Origin: Buttiauxella agrestis
GTDB lineage: Bacteria > Pseudomonadota > Gammaproteobacteria > Enterobacterales > Enterobacteriaceae
Length of the DNA stretch: 64,000 nucleotides
Direction: 5' to 3'
Assembly (NCBI RefSeq): GCF_900446255.1
Contig: NZ_UIGI01000001.1
Location: 2,692,763 to 2,756,762, forward strand
The notes beneath the pieces are model-generated. The model worked only from the letters and a program-made list of their open reading frames with translations. It did no database searches and was not told the DNA's origin. The position numbers were made by a program, and so were the translations under genes. Shown here piece by piece: positions 43,754 through 53,421 of this stretch (the first letter of the stretch is position 1; each line of letters opens with the position of its first letter).

Positions 43754-44785
43754 ATGAAACTGACCGTGCTCTCTTCTCTGGTTGCCGCGGGTGTGGCGTT
43801 GGCTACCCTGTCCGGTGCCGCGCAGGCCAAAGGCCGTCTGGTGGTGTATTGCAGCGCCACCAACGAAATGTGTGAAACCGAAACCAAAGCCTTCGGCGAA
43901 AAATACGATGTGAAAACCTCGTTTATCCGCAACGGTTCAGGCAGCACGCTGGCGAAAGTCGATGCCGAGAAGAAAAACCCGCAGGCCGATGTGTGGTACG
44001 GCGGCACGCTGGACCCGCAATCTCAGGCGGGGGAAATGGATCTTCTGGAGCCGTACAAGTCAGCCAATCTTGCGCAAATTATGCCGAAGTTCCAGGACCC
44101 GGCTAAACGCAAAGGCAACTATTCCTCGGCGGTGTACATCGGCATTCTCGGTTTTGGCGTCAACACTCAGCGCCTGAAAGAGAAGAACCTGCCGGTGCCG
44201 AAGTGCTGGAAAGATTTGACCAACCCAATTTATAAAGGTGAAATCCAGGTCGCTGACCCGCAAAGCTCAGGCACCGCCTATACCGCGCTGGCGACCTTCG
44301 CCCAACTGTGGGGCGAAGATCAGGCGTTCGATTACCTGAAAAAACTCAACGGCAATATTTCCCAGTACACCAAATCGGGTATCGCCCCGGCGCGTAACGC
44401 CGCCCGAGGTGAAACCGCCATCGGCATAGGCTTCCTGCACGATTACTCGCTGGAAAAAGAGAACGGTGCGCCGCTGGAGTTGATTTCCCCTTGCGAAGGC
44501 ACCGGCTATGAAATCGGCGGCGTCAGCATTCTGAAAGGCGCACGCAACATGGACAACGCCAAACTGTTCGTTGACTGGGTGCTGTCCAAAGAAGCACAAG
44601 AACTCTCCTGGAAAAAAGGCAAGTCTTACCAAATTCTGACCAACACCACGGCTGAAAGCTCCCCGCTCTCGCTCAAGCTCGATGACCTGAAATTGATCAA
44701 CTACGACATGGATAAATACGGTGCGACCGACATGCGTAAGGCGCTGATCAATAAATGGGTTAGCGAAGTGAAAATGGGTAACTAA
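43754..44785 (+). CDS. afuA: AfuA-type periplasmic hexose-phosphate-binding protein
   Basis: A 343-residue binding protein with signal peptide MKLTVLSSLVAAGVALATLS then GAAQA (cleaved near residue 25). It belongs to the Fe(III)/AfuA group: VVYCSATNEMCETETKAFGE, FIRNGSGSTLAKVDAEKKNP and ADVWYGGTLDPQSQAGEMDL. AfuA proteins, first named as iron binders, were shown in Actinobacillus and Citrobacter to bind sugar phosphates (established knowledge). The UhpABC-like genes directly upstream make sugar phosphate the likely ligand here rather than iron. Confidence 0.85.
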   Translation: MKLTVLSSLVAAGVALATLSGAAQAKGRLVVYCSATNEMCETETKAFGEKYDVKTSFIRNGSGSTLAKVDAEKKNPQADVWYGGTLDPQSQAGEMDLLEPYKSANLAQIMPKFQDPAKRKGNYSSAVYIGILGFGVNTQRLKEKNLPVPKCWKDLTNPIYKGEIQVADPQSSGTAYTALATFAQLWGEDQAFDYLKKLNGNISQYTKSGIAPARNAARGETAIGIGFLHDYSLEKENGAPLELISPCEGTGYEIGGVSILKGARNMDNAKLFVDWVLSKEAQELSWKKGKSYQILTNTTAESSPLSLKLDDLKLINYDMDKYGATDMRKALINKWVSEVKMGN

Positions 44786-44851
44786 CCCATCAACAGGTGA
44801 CGTTGTCACGCCACCTGTTTCTCTCTTTTTCTTTTGGCCGATGAGGCACTT

Positions 44852-46930
44852 ATGTCTGAAACTTTACTTTTGCGTACGCAGCGAAAGCGGGACGCTATTC
44901 TCTGGTGGGTGGCGCTGTGCTGGCTGGCTTTCGCCCTGCTGCCAAGCTGGAGCCTGGATTACGGCCTGTTTGAATCGACCCGCGAAGAACTGATCGCGGC
45001 TTATAGCTGGTCGGGCATCAATATTAGCCTGCTGTGGTACGTTTTGCCTTCGCTCTTGCTGCTGCGCCCGTTCAATGAACTGGGGCCAGAAAAGCGCCAG
45101 CGCCACTATTTTGACGCCGGTTGGGCATTGTTTTGCATGGCGTTTGTGGTCATCAGCGCAACCATAACCGAGCGCGGTATGGGCTACGCCACCATCGTGC
45201 TGTTTATCGCCCTCGGCATGGTGGTAACACTCGCCCTGACTCGCCTGGAATGGCTCGGTGGCGACAGCTTTGTGATTGGTTCACTGGTCACGATTGTGGC
45301 GCTAATTGGCGTGTTTATCGTCTGGCCGAGTGTCGCCATTTTCATTCCGATGTTTACCAATGATGCCGGGGAATTTGCGCCGCTGGCGTTTATGGCGGTA
45401 CTCAGCCAGGCGCATATCATTCAGGTGATTATCAACTCCATCGCGCTGTCGATTGCGGTGGGGATCGGCTGTACGTTCTTCGGTCTGGTGCTGGCGATCT
45501 ACACCACCCGCATCGCCAAACGCAGCGCGATTATTGGCCGTATCTTCTCGATTCTGCCGATTGTCACGCCGCCATTTGTGGTCGGCCTTGGCGTCACCCT
45601 GATGATGGGGCGCTCGGGTTATGTGACTGAGCTGATGGTGGACTGGTTCGGGCTGACCAACACCAACTGGCTGTACGGTTTTACCGGCATCTGGCTGGCG
45701 CAGGTTCTGGCCTTCACGCCGATGGCGTTTATGATCCTCGACGGCGCGATTAAAACCATTCACCCGTCGCTGGAAGAAGCCTCTTATACCCTGCGTGCGA
45801 CGCGCTGGAAAACGTTCAAAGGGGTGTTTTTACCGCTGCTGAAACCGGCACTGGCAAACGCCTTCTTGATTGTGATTGTGCAATCGCTTGCAGACTTCAG
45901 TAACCCGCTGGTATTGGGCGGCAACTTCGACGTGCTCGCCACGCAAATCTATTTCTACATCACTGGCTCGCAGCTTGATTACCAGGCCGCCAGCACGCTC
46001 GGCGCCTTCTTGCTGGTGTTCTCATTGCTGGTGTTCTGCATCCAGTACATGTGGATTGGGAAACGCTCCTACGTCACGGTTTCCGGTAAATCCAACCGTG
46101 GCGATGTACAGCCGCTGCCAGTGACACTGGTGTGGGCGGTGATCGCATTATTAGCGGTATGGATTGCCTTTAACGCCCTGCTCTACGGCAGCATTTTCTA
46201 CGGCAGTTTCACCGTCAACTGGGGCGTGGATTACACGCTGACGTTCGATAACTTTATCAAACTGTTCGGCCAGGGAATGAGCGATGGCGCGTGGCCTTCA
46301 CTGCTCGACACGCTGCTGTACGCGGGCATTGCGGCACCGATCACCGCTTTCTTCGGCTTGTTGATTGCCTGGATTGTGGTGCGCCAGCAGTTCCGTGGCA
46401 AAAAGACTATCGAGTTCACCACCATGCTGTGCTTTGCCGTTCCAGGCACCGTGGCGGGCGTTTCGTATATCCTGGCGTTTAACAGCGCCCCGGTTTACCT
46501 GACCGGAACGGCGGCGATTGTGATTATGTCGATGGTGATGCGTAACGTACCGGTGGGGATTCGTGCCGGTATTGCCGGACTTGGGCAAATCGACAAATCA
46601 CTCGATGAAGCCTCACTGAGCCTGCGAGCCGGGTCGCTGCGCACCATTATCAACATTCTGCTGCCGCTGCTGCGCCCGGCGATTTTATCCGCGCTGATTT
46701 ACAGCTTTGTGCGCGCCATTACGACAGTTAGTGCAATCGTCTTCCTTGTCACGCCGGATACCCGAGTGGCTACCGCCTACATTCTTAACCGCGTGGAAGA
46801 TGGCGAATACGGCGTGGCGATTGCCTACGGCTCGATTCTTATCGTCGTAATGCTGACCATTATTTTCATTTTTGACTGGCTGATTGGTGAAGCGCGAATC
46901 TCACGCTCAAAAGCCAAAACCAACGCGTGA
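44852..46930 (+). CDS. afuB: AfuB-type ABC permease, two domains fused
   Basis: About 692 residues, roughly double the usual permease length: two binding-protein-dependent permease domains in one chain. The EAA loops that contact the ATPase are EEASYTLRATRWKTFKGVFL (first domain, about residue 310) and DEASLSLRAGSLRTIINILL (second, about 590). About twelve or more membrane helices are predicted. ATG 44852 follows GAGG; the longer frame from a TTG adds six residues. It lies between afuA and afuC and carries the substrate across the inner membrane. Confidence 0.87.
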   Translation: MSETLLLRTQRKRDAILWWVALCWLAFALLPSWSLDYGLFESTREELIAAYSWSGINISLLWYVLPSLLLLRPFNELGPEKRQRHYFDAGWALFCMAFVVISATITERGMGYATIVLFIALGMVVTLALTRLEWLGGDSFVIGSLVTIVALIGVFIVWPSVAIFIPMFTNDAGEFAPLAFMAVLSQAHIIQVIINSIALSIAVGIGCTFFGLVLAIYTTRIAKRSAIIGRIFSILPIVTPPFVVGLGVTLMMGRSGYVTELMVDWFGLTNTNWLYGFTGIWLAQVLAFTPMAFMILDGAIKTIHPSLEEASYTLRATRWKTFKGVFLPLLKPALANAFLIVIVQSLADFSNPLVLGGNFDVLATQIYFYITGSQLDYQAASTLGAFLLVFSLLVFCIQYMWIGKRSYVTVSGKSNRGDVQPLPVTLVWAVIALLAVWIAFNALLYGSIFYGSFTVNWGVDYTLTFDNFIKLFGQGMSDGAWPSLLDTLLYAGIAAPITAFFGLLIAWIVVRQQFRGKKTIEFTTMLCFAVPGTVAGVSYILAFNSAPVYLTGTAAIVIMSMVMRNVPVGIRAGIAGLGQIDKSLDEASLSLRAGSLRTIINILLPLLRPAILSALIYSFVRAITTVSAIVFLVTPDTRVATAYILNRVEDGEYGVAIAYGSILIVVMLTIIFIFDWLIGEARISRSKAKTNA

Positions 46931-46944
46931 TTACGGAGTAAAAC

Positions 46945-47994
46945 ATGACACAACCTCATTTTGTAGAACTGCGCAATGTCACGAAACGGTTTGGCAATAA
47001 CACCGTCATTGAAGGCATTAATCTGGCGATCCCAAAGGGTGAAATGGTGACGCTACTCGGCCCTTCCGGCTGCGGGAAAACCACGGTTTTACGCCTGGTT
47101 GCCGGGCTTGAAAAACCCACTGAAGGGCAGATTTTTATTGATGGCGAAGATGTGACGCACCGTTCCATTCAGCAGCGTGACATCTGCATGGTGTTCCAGT
47201 CCTACGCCCTGTTCCCGCATATGTCGCTGGGCGATAACGTCGGTTACGGGCTGAAAATGCTGGGCACGCCACGGGCGGAAATCAAAACCCGTGTCAAAGA
47301 AGCGCTGGCCATGGTCGATTTAGACGGTTTCGAAGACCGTTTCGTTGATCAGATTTCCGGCGGCCAGCAGCAACGTGTGGCACTGGCGCGCGCACTGATC
47401 CTCAAACCCAAAGTGCTGCTGTTTGATGAGCCACTGAGTAACCTTGACGCCAACCTACGGCGCAGCATGCGCGACAAAATTCGCGAGCTGCAAAAGCAGT
47501 TCAACATCACTTCGCTGTATGTCACCCACGACCAGAGCGAAGCCTTTGCCGTGTCGGACACGGTGCTGGTGATGAACAAAGGCGAAATCATGCAGATTGG
47601 CAGCCCGCAAACCCTGTATCGCCATCCTGCTTCGCGCTTTATGGCAAGTTTTATGGGCGATGCCAACGTCTTCCCGGCGCGTTTCGGCAGCGATTTCGTC
47701 GAGATTCACGGCTACCGTTTACCGCGCCCGCCGCAGTTGACCATCACTCAGGCGCAAGGCACGGTTGGCGTGCGCCCGGAAGCGATAACGCTGAGTGAGC
47801 ACGGTGACGAAAGCCAGCGTTGCGTGGTCCGCCACGTGGCATATATGGGGCCACAATATGAAGTGACCGTGGAATGGCATGGGCAGTCGCTGCTGTTGCA
47901 GGTGAATGCCACTCGCTTACAGCCTGATGTCGGGGATAATTACTATCTCGAGATCCACCCATACGGCATGTTTATATTGGCGGATGCGGCGTAA
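46945..47994 (+). CDS. afuC: AfuC-type ABC transporter ATPase
   Basis: A 349-residue ATPase of the importer class with a C-terminal TOBE domain. Walker [10 protein letters not shown] is at residues 39-47, the signature [15 protein letters not shown] near 137, Walker [15 protein letters not shown] near 155, and the switch His in [18 protein letters not shown] lies upstream of the ATG, 14 bp after afuB. It ends the six-gene uhpABC-like/afuABC-like unit and is followed by a REP pair and a terminator. Confidence 0.9.
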   Translation: MTQPHFVELRNVTKRFGNNTVIEGINLAIPKGEMVTLLGPSGCGKTTVLRLVAGLEKPTEGQIFIDGEDVTHRSIQQRDICMVFQSYALFPHMSLGDNVGYGLKMLGTPRAEIKTRVKEALAMVDLDGFEDRFVDQISGGQQQRVALARALILKPKVLLFDEPLSNLDANLRRSMRDKIRELQKQFNITSLYVTHDQSEAFAVSDTVLVMNKGEIMQIGSPQTLYRHPASRFMASFMGDANVFPARFGSDFVEIHGYRLPRPPQLTITQAQGTVGVRPEAITLSEHGDESQRCVVRHVAYMGPQYEVTVEWHGQSLLLQVNATRLQPDVGDNYYLEIHPYGMFILADAA

Positions 47995-47995
47995 A

Positions 47996-48076
47996 TGGTG
48001 GATGACGCCTGCGGCTTATCCACCCTACAAAATCATGCATTTGTAGGTCGGATAAGCGCCAGCGTCATCCGACAAA
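47996..48076. repeat. REP pair (BIME)
   Basis: GGTGGATGACGCCTGCGGC then TTATCCACCCTAC, and in the opposite orientation GTAGGTCGGATAAGCGCCAG then CGTCATCCGAC at 48043-48073. They lie between afuC and the convergent ydcJ gene. Confidence 0.85.
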
Positions 48077-48089
48077 AACCGTTATCTGT

Positions 48090-48115
48090 GGGCCGCAATA
48101 ATGCGGCCCTTTATT
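48090..48115. terminator. Bidirectional rho-independent terminator
   Basis: GGGCCGC-AATAAT-GCGGCCC followed by TTTATT, between convergent afuC and ydcJ. Confidence 0.8.
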
Positions 48116-49457
48116 ACAGCAACCCGCAGCGCTTTTTACTGCGATCCGATGCCTGTTGATACAACTCAAACTCATCGGCAACGGGCGCACCAAGCGCTTC
48201 TTCAAACGCGGTGCGGCTGGAATGACCGTGGCTGCGCGCCCCGCCGTCGCTGCCCAAATTTGACTGGAAAATCCCTGCCGCACTCACCGGCAGGAAATCT
48301 TCGTAGATGATCGGTTGTGCCACCAGCCAGCCGCGCTCAATCAACGGTTGCGGGTCATCGCCGGGTTTAATCGCCTGGCGGTGCATTTCACCCACTGGCG
48401 TTAAACGGTAGCGGAAATACGCCAGATCCTGGCAGCGCATCAGCGTTTCGCTGTCCGGCAGGCGACTGAATATTTCCTGCAAATGCTGCTGATGGCTGAA
48501 GTTATCCTGGCCGCTGCCCGCCTCGTTAAGCAATTCATCATATAAGGCGCGCCCTTTCGGGGTGAGCGCAACGCCGCGCTGCTCGATTTCACCGAAGCGT
48601 GCGGTATGCGTGCCGTGATGGACGCCCGCAAAAATAATGGGTTCTTCGAGCGCCTTGAAGCTGGTCTGACGCAGCAAAATCGGGAAGTTGCGGCGTGGTG
48701 GACCTTCGATAATCGCTTTCGGAGCAATACCATATTCCGGCATCAGCGCTTGTACGCGGTCGATATCCAGCGTGCGTGGCGTGAGGTGGTTAATATGGCA
48801 GCCCCGGAAACAGACCACGTCGGCAATTAAACGATGCTGCTCATGAAACGCCTGATAGGTCTGCGCATCCACCGTGGCGTGGCTGTGCCAGCGGAACGTT
48901 TCCAGCGCCTGAGTCACAAACTCGTCGGCCTGCGCTTCAGTAAATGCACCCTGCTGGTCGTAAATATCGAGCAATGCCCGGCAACGCGGGGTGAAAATGT
49001 CACGTTCTGCGAGAATGGCCGCAGCGGTTTTACGCAACGCTTCGTCGTCAATCAGCTCTAAACGCAGCAACGAGGTGAAAATGCGGAACGGGTTACGCGC
49101 CAGCGCCGCATCGTCAATCGGGCGAAACGCCGTGGAATGCACCGGAACGCCAGCCTGGGAGAGGTCGTAATAGCCGACCGGAACCATGCCCATAACGGCA
49201 AAAACGCGGCGCAACGTCGCCAGTTCTTCCGCTTTCCCCACCCTGATTGCCCCGTGGCGTTCAACATTCAAACGCGCCAGTTCGTCAGCATTTTCTAGCT
49301 GTTGTTGCAAATCGGGACTGTTTTCTAACACCGCCAGATTCACGTCGGCCACTAACTCTAACAAGGTGCCGTACTGAGGCACCTCTTGCTGGTACATCGC
49401 CGACATTGCTTGCGAAAATTTTTCCCGAATATCATCAGCCGTGATGTTGTTCGCCAT
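48114..49457 (-). CDS. ydcJ: 2-oxoadipate dioxygenase/decarboxylase family protein YdcJ
   Basis: A 447-residue protein of the DUF1338/HglS family, same length as E. coli YdcJ. HglS enzymes turn 2-oxoadipate into D-2-hydroxyglutarate with a non-haem iron (established for Pseudomonas HglS; YdcJ's own substrate is uncertain). Shared blocks are MANNITADDIREKFSQAMSA, YYDLSQAGVPVHSTAFRPID, HINHLTPRTLDIDRVQALMP and AAGIFQSNLGSDGGARSHGH. In E. coli ydcJ adjoins opgD; here they are 11.4 kb apart. It is divergent from pcaH. Confidence 0.92.
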   Translation of the reverse strand: MANNITADDIREKFSQAMSAMYQQEVPQYGTLLELVADVNLAVLENSPDLQQQLENADELARLNVERHGAIRVGKAEELATLRRVFAVMGMVPVGYYDLSQAGVPVHSTAFRPIDDAALARNPFRIFTSLLRLELIDDEALRKTAAAILAERDIFTPRCRALLDIYDQQGAFTEAQADEFVTQALETFRWHSHATVDAQTYQAFHEQHRLIADVVCFRGCHINHLTPRTLDIDRVQALMPEYGIAPKAIIEGPPRRNFPILLRQTSFKALEEPIIFAGVHHGTHTARFGEIEQRGVALTPKGRALYDELLNEAGSGQDNFSHQQHLQEIFSRLPDSETLMRCQDLAYFRYRLTPVGEMHRQAIKPGDDPQPLIERGWLVAQPIIYEDFLPVSAAGIFQSNLGSDGGARSHGHSSRTAFEEALGAPVADEFELYQQASDRSKKRCGLL

Positions 49458-49579
49458 GATGTCGTATCTCCAGTGAATATTGCTGAAAGCGTAGAATGTC
49501 GTGCGGGGGTTTTGGGGGAAGAATTTTCGTTTTGTGACCGACTATACAGCCGTACATCAGAAGTAATGCTAACCGCCAG

Positions 49580-49602
49580 TTACATAACTAAAAGCTATGT
49601 AA
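49580..49602. promoter_or_regulatory. LysR-type palindrome upstream of pcaHG
   Basis: TTACATA-N9-TATGTAA is a perfect dyad 111 bp upstream of pcaH, in the ydcJ-pcaH divergent gap. It fits a LysR-type dyad and PcaQ is the obvious candidate. A separate 10-bp string, AACAACTTAT, is shared by this gap (49629-49638) and the pcaQ upstream region (51248-51257). Confidence 0.45.
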
Positions 49603-49667
49603 AACCACGCTTAAATTCACTTTAATTTAACAACTTATTAACTGAGACTGGGTGTGGCGATTTTTAA

Positions 49668-50449
<782 letters not shown>

Positions 50450-50450
<1 letters not shown>

Positions 50451-51070
50451 TGAAAGATTATTTAGCCGAAACCGCCTCGCAAACCGCAGGCCCGTATGTG
50501 CACATTGGTCTCGCTCCACAGGCTGCCGGATTTAACATTTTCGAGAAAAACTTCAGCCATGTGCTGACAAACTCCCACACCCAGGGCGAGCGCATTGTCG
50601 TTGAAGGCCGGGTGTTCGACGGCTCCGGCACGCCGGTGCGTGATGTGCTGTTAGAAGTGTGGCAAGCCAACGCTGCCGGGCGTTACAACCACCCTGCTGA
50701 CCAGCAAACGAAGAAAGCCCTGGATGAGGATTTCCGTGGCTGGGGCCGCACGTGTTCAGATTTTGACAGCGGTGTGTGGCGTTTTGACACCATCAAACCT
50801 GGTGCGGTTATCGGGCGCGATGGGCGATTAATGGCTCCACATCTGAATCTGTGGATTGTGGCTCGCGGGATTAACATCGGCCTGAATACGCGGATGTATT
50901 TTTCTGACGAGCAAGAGGCAAATGAAACCGACCCGGTGCTGAATCTTATCGAATGGGAAGTGCGCCGCAATACCTTGATTGGCAAGCGCGAGCAGCGCGG
51001 ATCTGAGATTGTTTATACTTTTGATATTTATCTTCAGGGGGAGAAGGAGACGGTGTTTTTTGACGTGTAG
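50450..51070 (+). CDS. pcaG: Protocatechuate 3,4-dioxygenase, alpha subunit
   Basis: A 206-residue subunit that pairs with PcaH in the (alpha-beta)Fe holoenzyme. It starts MKDYLAETASQTAGPYVHIG and shares the fold with PcaH (VLLEVWQANAAGRYNHPADQ, FRGWGRTCSDFDSGVWRFDT) but lacks the two-His iron pair (HLNLWIV in place of HIHF), as expected for the alpha subunit. AAGGAG is 8 bp before ATG 50450, which overlaps the pcaH stop by one base. Confidence 0.95.
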
Positions 51071-51078
51071 GTGGGGCA

Positions 51079-51140
51079 CCGTTCACTGGCACGTTCACCG
51101 TTTCGGTAATTCCTGGGAACACTGAACGCCAGGTGAACGG
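51079..51140. repeat. Palindromic intergenic element, copy 2
   Basis: The reverse complement of this 62-bp segment has CCGTTCACC, a 29-bp variable middle, then AACGGTGAACGT and AGTGAACGG, the same order and spacing as copy 1 (39904-39966, 31-bp middle). It lies between pcaG and pcaQ and can fold into a stem-loop. Confidence 0.65.
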
Positions 51141-51294
51141 AACAAACACCATTCCGGCAAAGGCCCTGCCAATAACCCCACCCTCACCATTTGTTATCAA
51201 TAAAACTCAATTGTTAATGAAATTTTGCTAGCAAGTTATCAAAATTAAACAACTTATCTTGTCAGTGCGACGGGTCTGTTTTTAACATCAGGTT

Positions 51295-52218
51295 ATGGAA
51301 AAAAACGGTTTGTTCAGTCAGCGCATTCGCTTGCGCCATCTTCATACTTTCGTGGCTGTCGCTCAACAGGGAACACTGGGGCGCGCAGCTGAAACTCTTA
51401 ATCTTAGCCAGCCTGCACTTTCAAAGACGCTTAATGAGCTTGAGCAACTCACCGGCACGCGTTTGTTTGAGCGTGGGCGGCTTGGCGCGCAGATGACGCT
51501 GATGGGCGAGCAGTTCCTGACGCATGCGGTGAAGGTGCTCGATGCGCTCAATCACGCCGGGCAATCGCTGAATCAGAAAGATGGGCAAAGTACCACGGTG
51601 GTTCGCGTCGGCGCGCTGCCCACGGCGGCGCTGGGGATATTGCCTAAAGTTATCGGCCAGTTTCATAAGCAGCAAAGCGATGTCACGTTACAAGTGGCGA
51701 CCATGAATAACACCATGCTGCTGTCCGGTTTGAAATCGGGCGAGCTGGACCTGGGTATTGGCCGCATGTCAGACCCGGAATTGATGACCGGGCTGAATTA
51801 TGAGCTGTTATTCCTCGAGTCATTAAAACTGGTGGTGCGCCCTGGGCATCCGCTGTTGCATGAAAACATCACGCTGAGTCGCGTGATGGAGTGGCCTGTG
51901 GTGGTGTCACCGAAGGGGACTATTCCACGTCAGAACGCGGAAACGCTGCTCGTCAGCCAGGGGTGTAAAATGTCTGCCACCTGTGTTGAAACGCTGTCTG
52001 CTTCGCTTTCGCGCCAGTTGACCGTCGATTACAACTACGTCTGGTTTGTGCCTTCAGGTGCCGTGAAAGAGGATTTGCGTCAGGGAACGCTGACTTCGCT
52101 ACCGGTCACTACACAAGGTGCAGGTGAGCCAATTGGGGTTTTAACGCGGGTGGATACGCCACTGTCTCCAGCGGCGCAGATTTTACTGTCGTCGATTCGC
52201 AAGTCGATTCCGGGGTGA
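51295..52218 (+). CDS. pcaQ: LysR-family pca regulator PcaQ
   Basis: A 307-residue LysR protein. The HTH is FVAVAQQGTLGRAAETLNLS then QPALSKTLNELEQLTGTRLF, and the effector domain begins near VVRVGALPTAALGILPKVIG, as in PcaQ, an activator of pca genes that responds to 3-carboxymuconate-type intermediates in other bacteria. It directly follows pcaHG on the same strand and is convergent with pcaC. The likely site is upstream of pcaH (49580-49602). Confidence 0.88.
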   Translation: MEKNGLFSQRIRLRHLHTFVAVAQQGTLGRAAETLNLSQPALSKTLNELEQLTGTRLFERGRLGAQMTLMGEQFLTHAVKVLDALNHAGQSLNQKDGQSTTVVRVGALPTAALGILPKVIGQFHKQQSDVTLQVATMNNTMLLSGLKSGELDLGIGRMSDPELMTGLNYELLFLESLKLVVRPGHPLLHENITLSRVMEWPVVVSPKGTIPRQNAETLLVSQGCKMSATCVETLSASLSRQLTVDYNYVWFVPSGAVKEDLRQGTLTSLPVTTQGAGEPIGVLTRVDTPLSPAAQILLSSIRKSIPG

Positions 52219-52235
52219 AAAAGGGAGGATGACGC

Positions 52236-52266
52236 GTAGGTCGGATAAGCGTTAGCGTCATCCGAC
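52236..52266. repeat. REP palindrome
   Basis: GTAGGTCGGATAAGCGTTAG then CGTCATCCGAC, a single unit in the convergent pcaQ-pcaC gap. Confidence 0.85.
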
Positions 52267-52271
52267 ACTCA

Positions 52272-52658
52272 TTAACCCGCAGCATCCAACTCATCAAACA
52301 CCTGTTGTGCCAGATGCATGGTGGCGTTGGCTGCGGGTAAACCGCAATACAGCGCCGAATGCATAATCAACTCTTTAAGCTCATCCCGCGTCACGCCGTT
52401 ATTAAATGCGGCGCGCAGGTGCATTTTCAGCTCGGCTTCACGGTTAAGCGCAATCAACATCGCGATGGTGATCATGCTGCGGGTATGGCGCTCAAGCCCC
52501 GGACGTGTCCAGATATCACCCCAGGCATAGCGCGTGATGAAGTTCTGAAACTCGTCATTCAGCGGCGTGAGCTGGGACAGTGTGCGGTCTACGTGGCTGT
52601 CGCCCAGCACTGCACGACGCACTTCCATGCCCTGCTGATAGTGTTCTTCGTCCTTCAT
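52272..52658 (-). CDS. pcaC: 4-carboxymuconolactone decarboxylase
   Basis: A 128-residue CMD-family protein (AhpD-like fold) that decarboxylates 4-carboxymuconolactone to 3-oxoadipate enol-lactone. Visible blocks are FQNFITRYAWGDIWTRPGLE, TRSMITIAMLIALNREAELK and MHLRAAFNNGVTRDELKELI then MHSALYCGLPAANATMHLAQ. There is no CxxC redox pair, as expected for the decarboxylase subtype. The ATG at 52658 lies 4 nt after the pcaD stop and gives the normal length; a longer frame to 52952 is inside pcaD. Confidence 0.93.
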   Translation of the reverse strand: MKDEEHYQQGMEVRRAVLGDSHVDRTLSQLTPLNDEFQNFITRYAWGDIWTRPGLERHTRSMITIAMLIALNREAELKMHLRAAFNNGVTRDELKELIMHSALYCGLPAANATMHLAQQVFDELDAAG

Positions 52659-52662
52659 GATG

Positions 52663-53421
52663 TCAGTCGTCCTGTTGAATAAAGTTAAGCAGCGCCACAT
52701 TGAAACCGTGGGCATCGCCGACATTGGAAAGATGCGAGGATTCAAGCGTGACGAGATGCGAGCCGTGAATTTGCTGATGCATAAATTCGCTGTCGGCGAC
52801 GCTGCAAACCGGGTCACTGGCTCCGGCGATAAACTGCATCGGTAATGTGATGTTGCCAATTTCACCCCGCAAATCGGCGGCGGCAAGCGCTTCGCAACAA
52901 GAGGCATAACCTTCGGCATCAATGCCTGCAAGGGTTTCACACAGGGCATCAACTTGCGAGTGGTGATGTTTCACAAAATCTTCGGTAAACCAGCGCTGTG
53001 GCGCACTGTTAGCGATGGCCGCCATCCCGTCATGACGCACAGTCCGCGCGCGCTCCAGCCAGCCGCTTTGCTCGCCCACTTTCGCCGCACTGTTGGCAAC
53101 GGTGACGGAAAGAAAACGCTCCGGGGTAAAACGTGCCAGCCATAAACCCGTCAGCCCGCCCATGGAAATCCCGCAGAAATGCGCCTGTTTAACGCCTGCA
53201 TCATCCATCACGCTGATGATGTCTTCCGCTAGTTGCGGCAGCGTTGTTTTGCCATTTTTGGTGGTCCGTCCGTGACCGTGTGTGTCGTAACGCAGCACGC
53301 GGAAATTCTCAAGCAGTGCCGCCATTTGTGGCTGCCACATCTCAAGCGTGGTGCCCAGCGAGTTCGACAACACCACCACCGGTGCGCCGCTGCGCCCTTC
53401 GAGTTGATAATAAAGGCTCAT
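52663..53421 (-). CDS. pcaD: 3-oxoadipate enol-lactonase
   Basis: A 252-residue alpha/beta-hydrolase that opens 3-oxoadipate enol-lactone to 3-oxoadipate. The nucleophile is S86 in FCGISMGGL; the His lies near the C-terminus in ESSHLSNVGDAHGFN and the oxyanion region is in VVVLSNSLGTTLEMWQPQ. Its ATG overlaps the pcaB stop (ATGA), and pcaC follows after 4 nt, so pcaBDC are tightly coupled. Confidence 0.93.
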   Translation of the reverse strand: MSLYYQLEGRSGAPVVVLSNSLGTTLEMWQPQMAALLENFRVLRYDTHGHGRTTKNGKTTLPQLAEDIISVMDDAGVKQAHFCGISMGGLTGLWLARFTPERFLSVTVANSAAKVGEQSGWLERARTVRHDGMAAIANSAPQRWFTEDFVKHHHSQVDALCETLAGIDAEGYASCCEALAAADLRGEIGNITLPMQFIAGASDPVCSVADSEFMHQQIHGSHLVTLESSHLSNVGDAHGFNVALLNFIQQDD

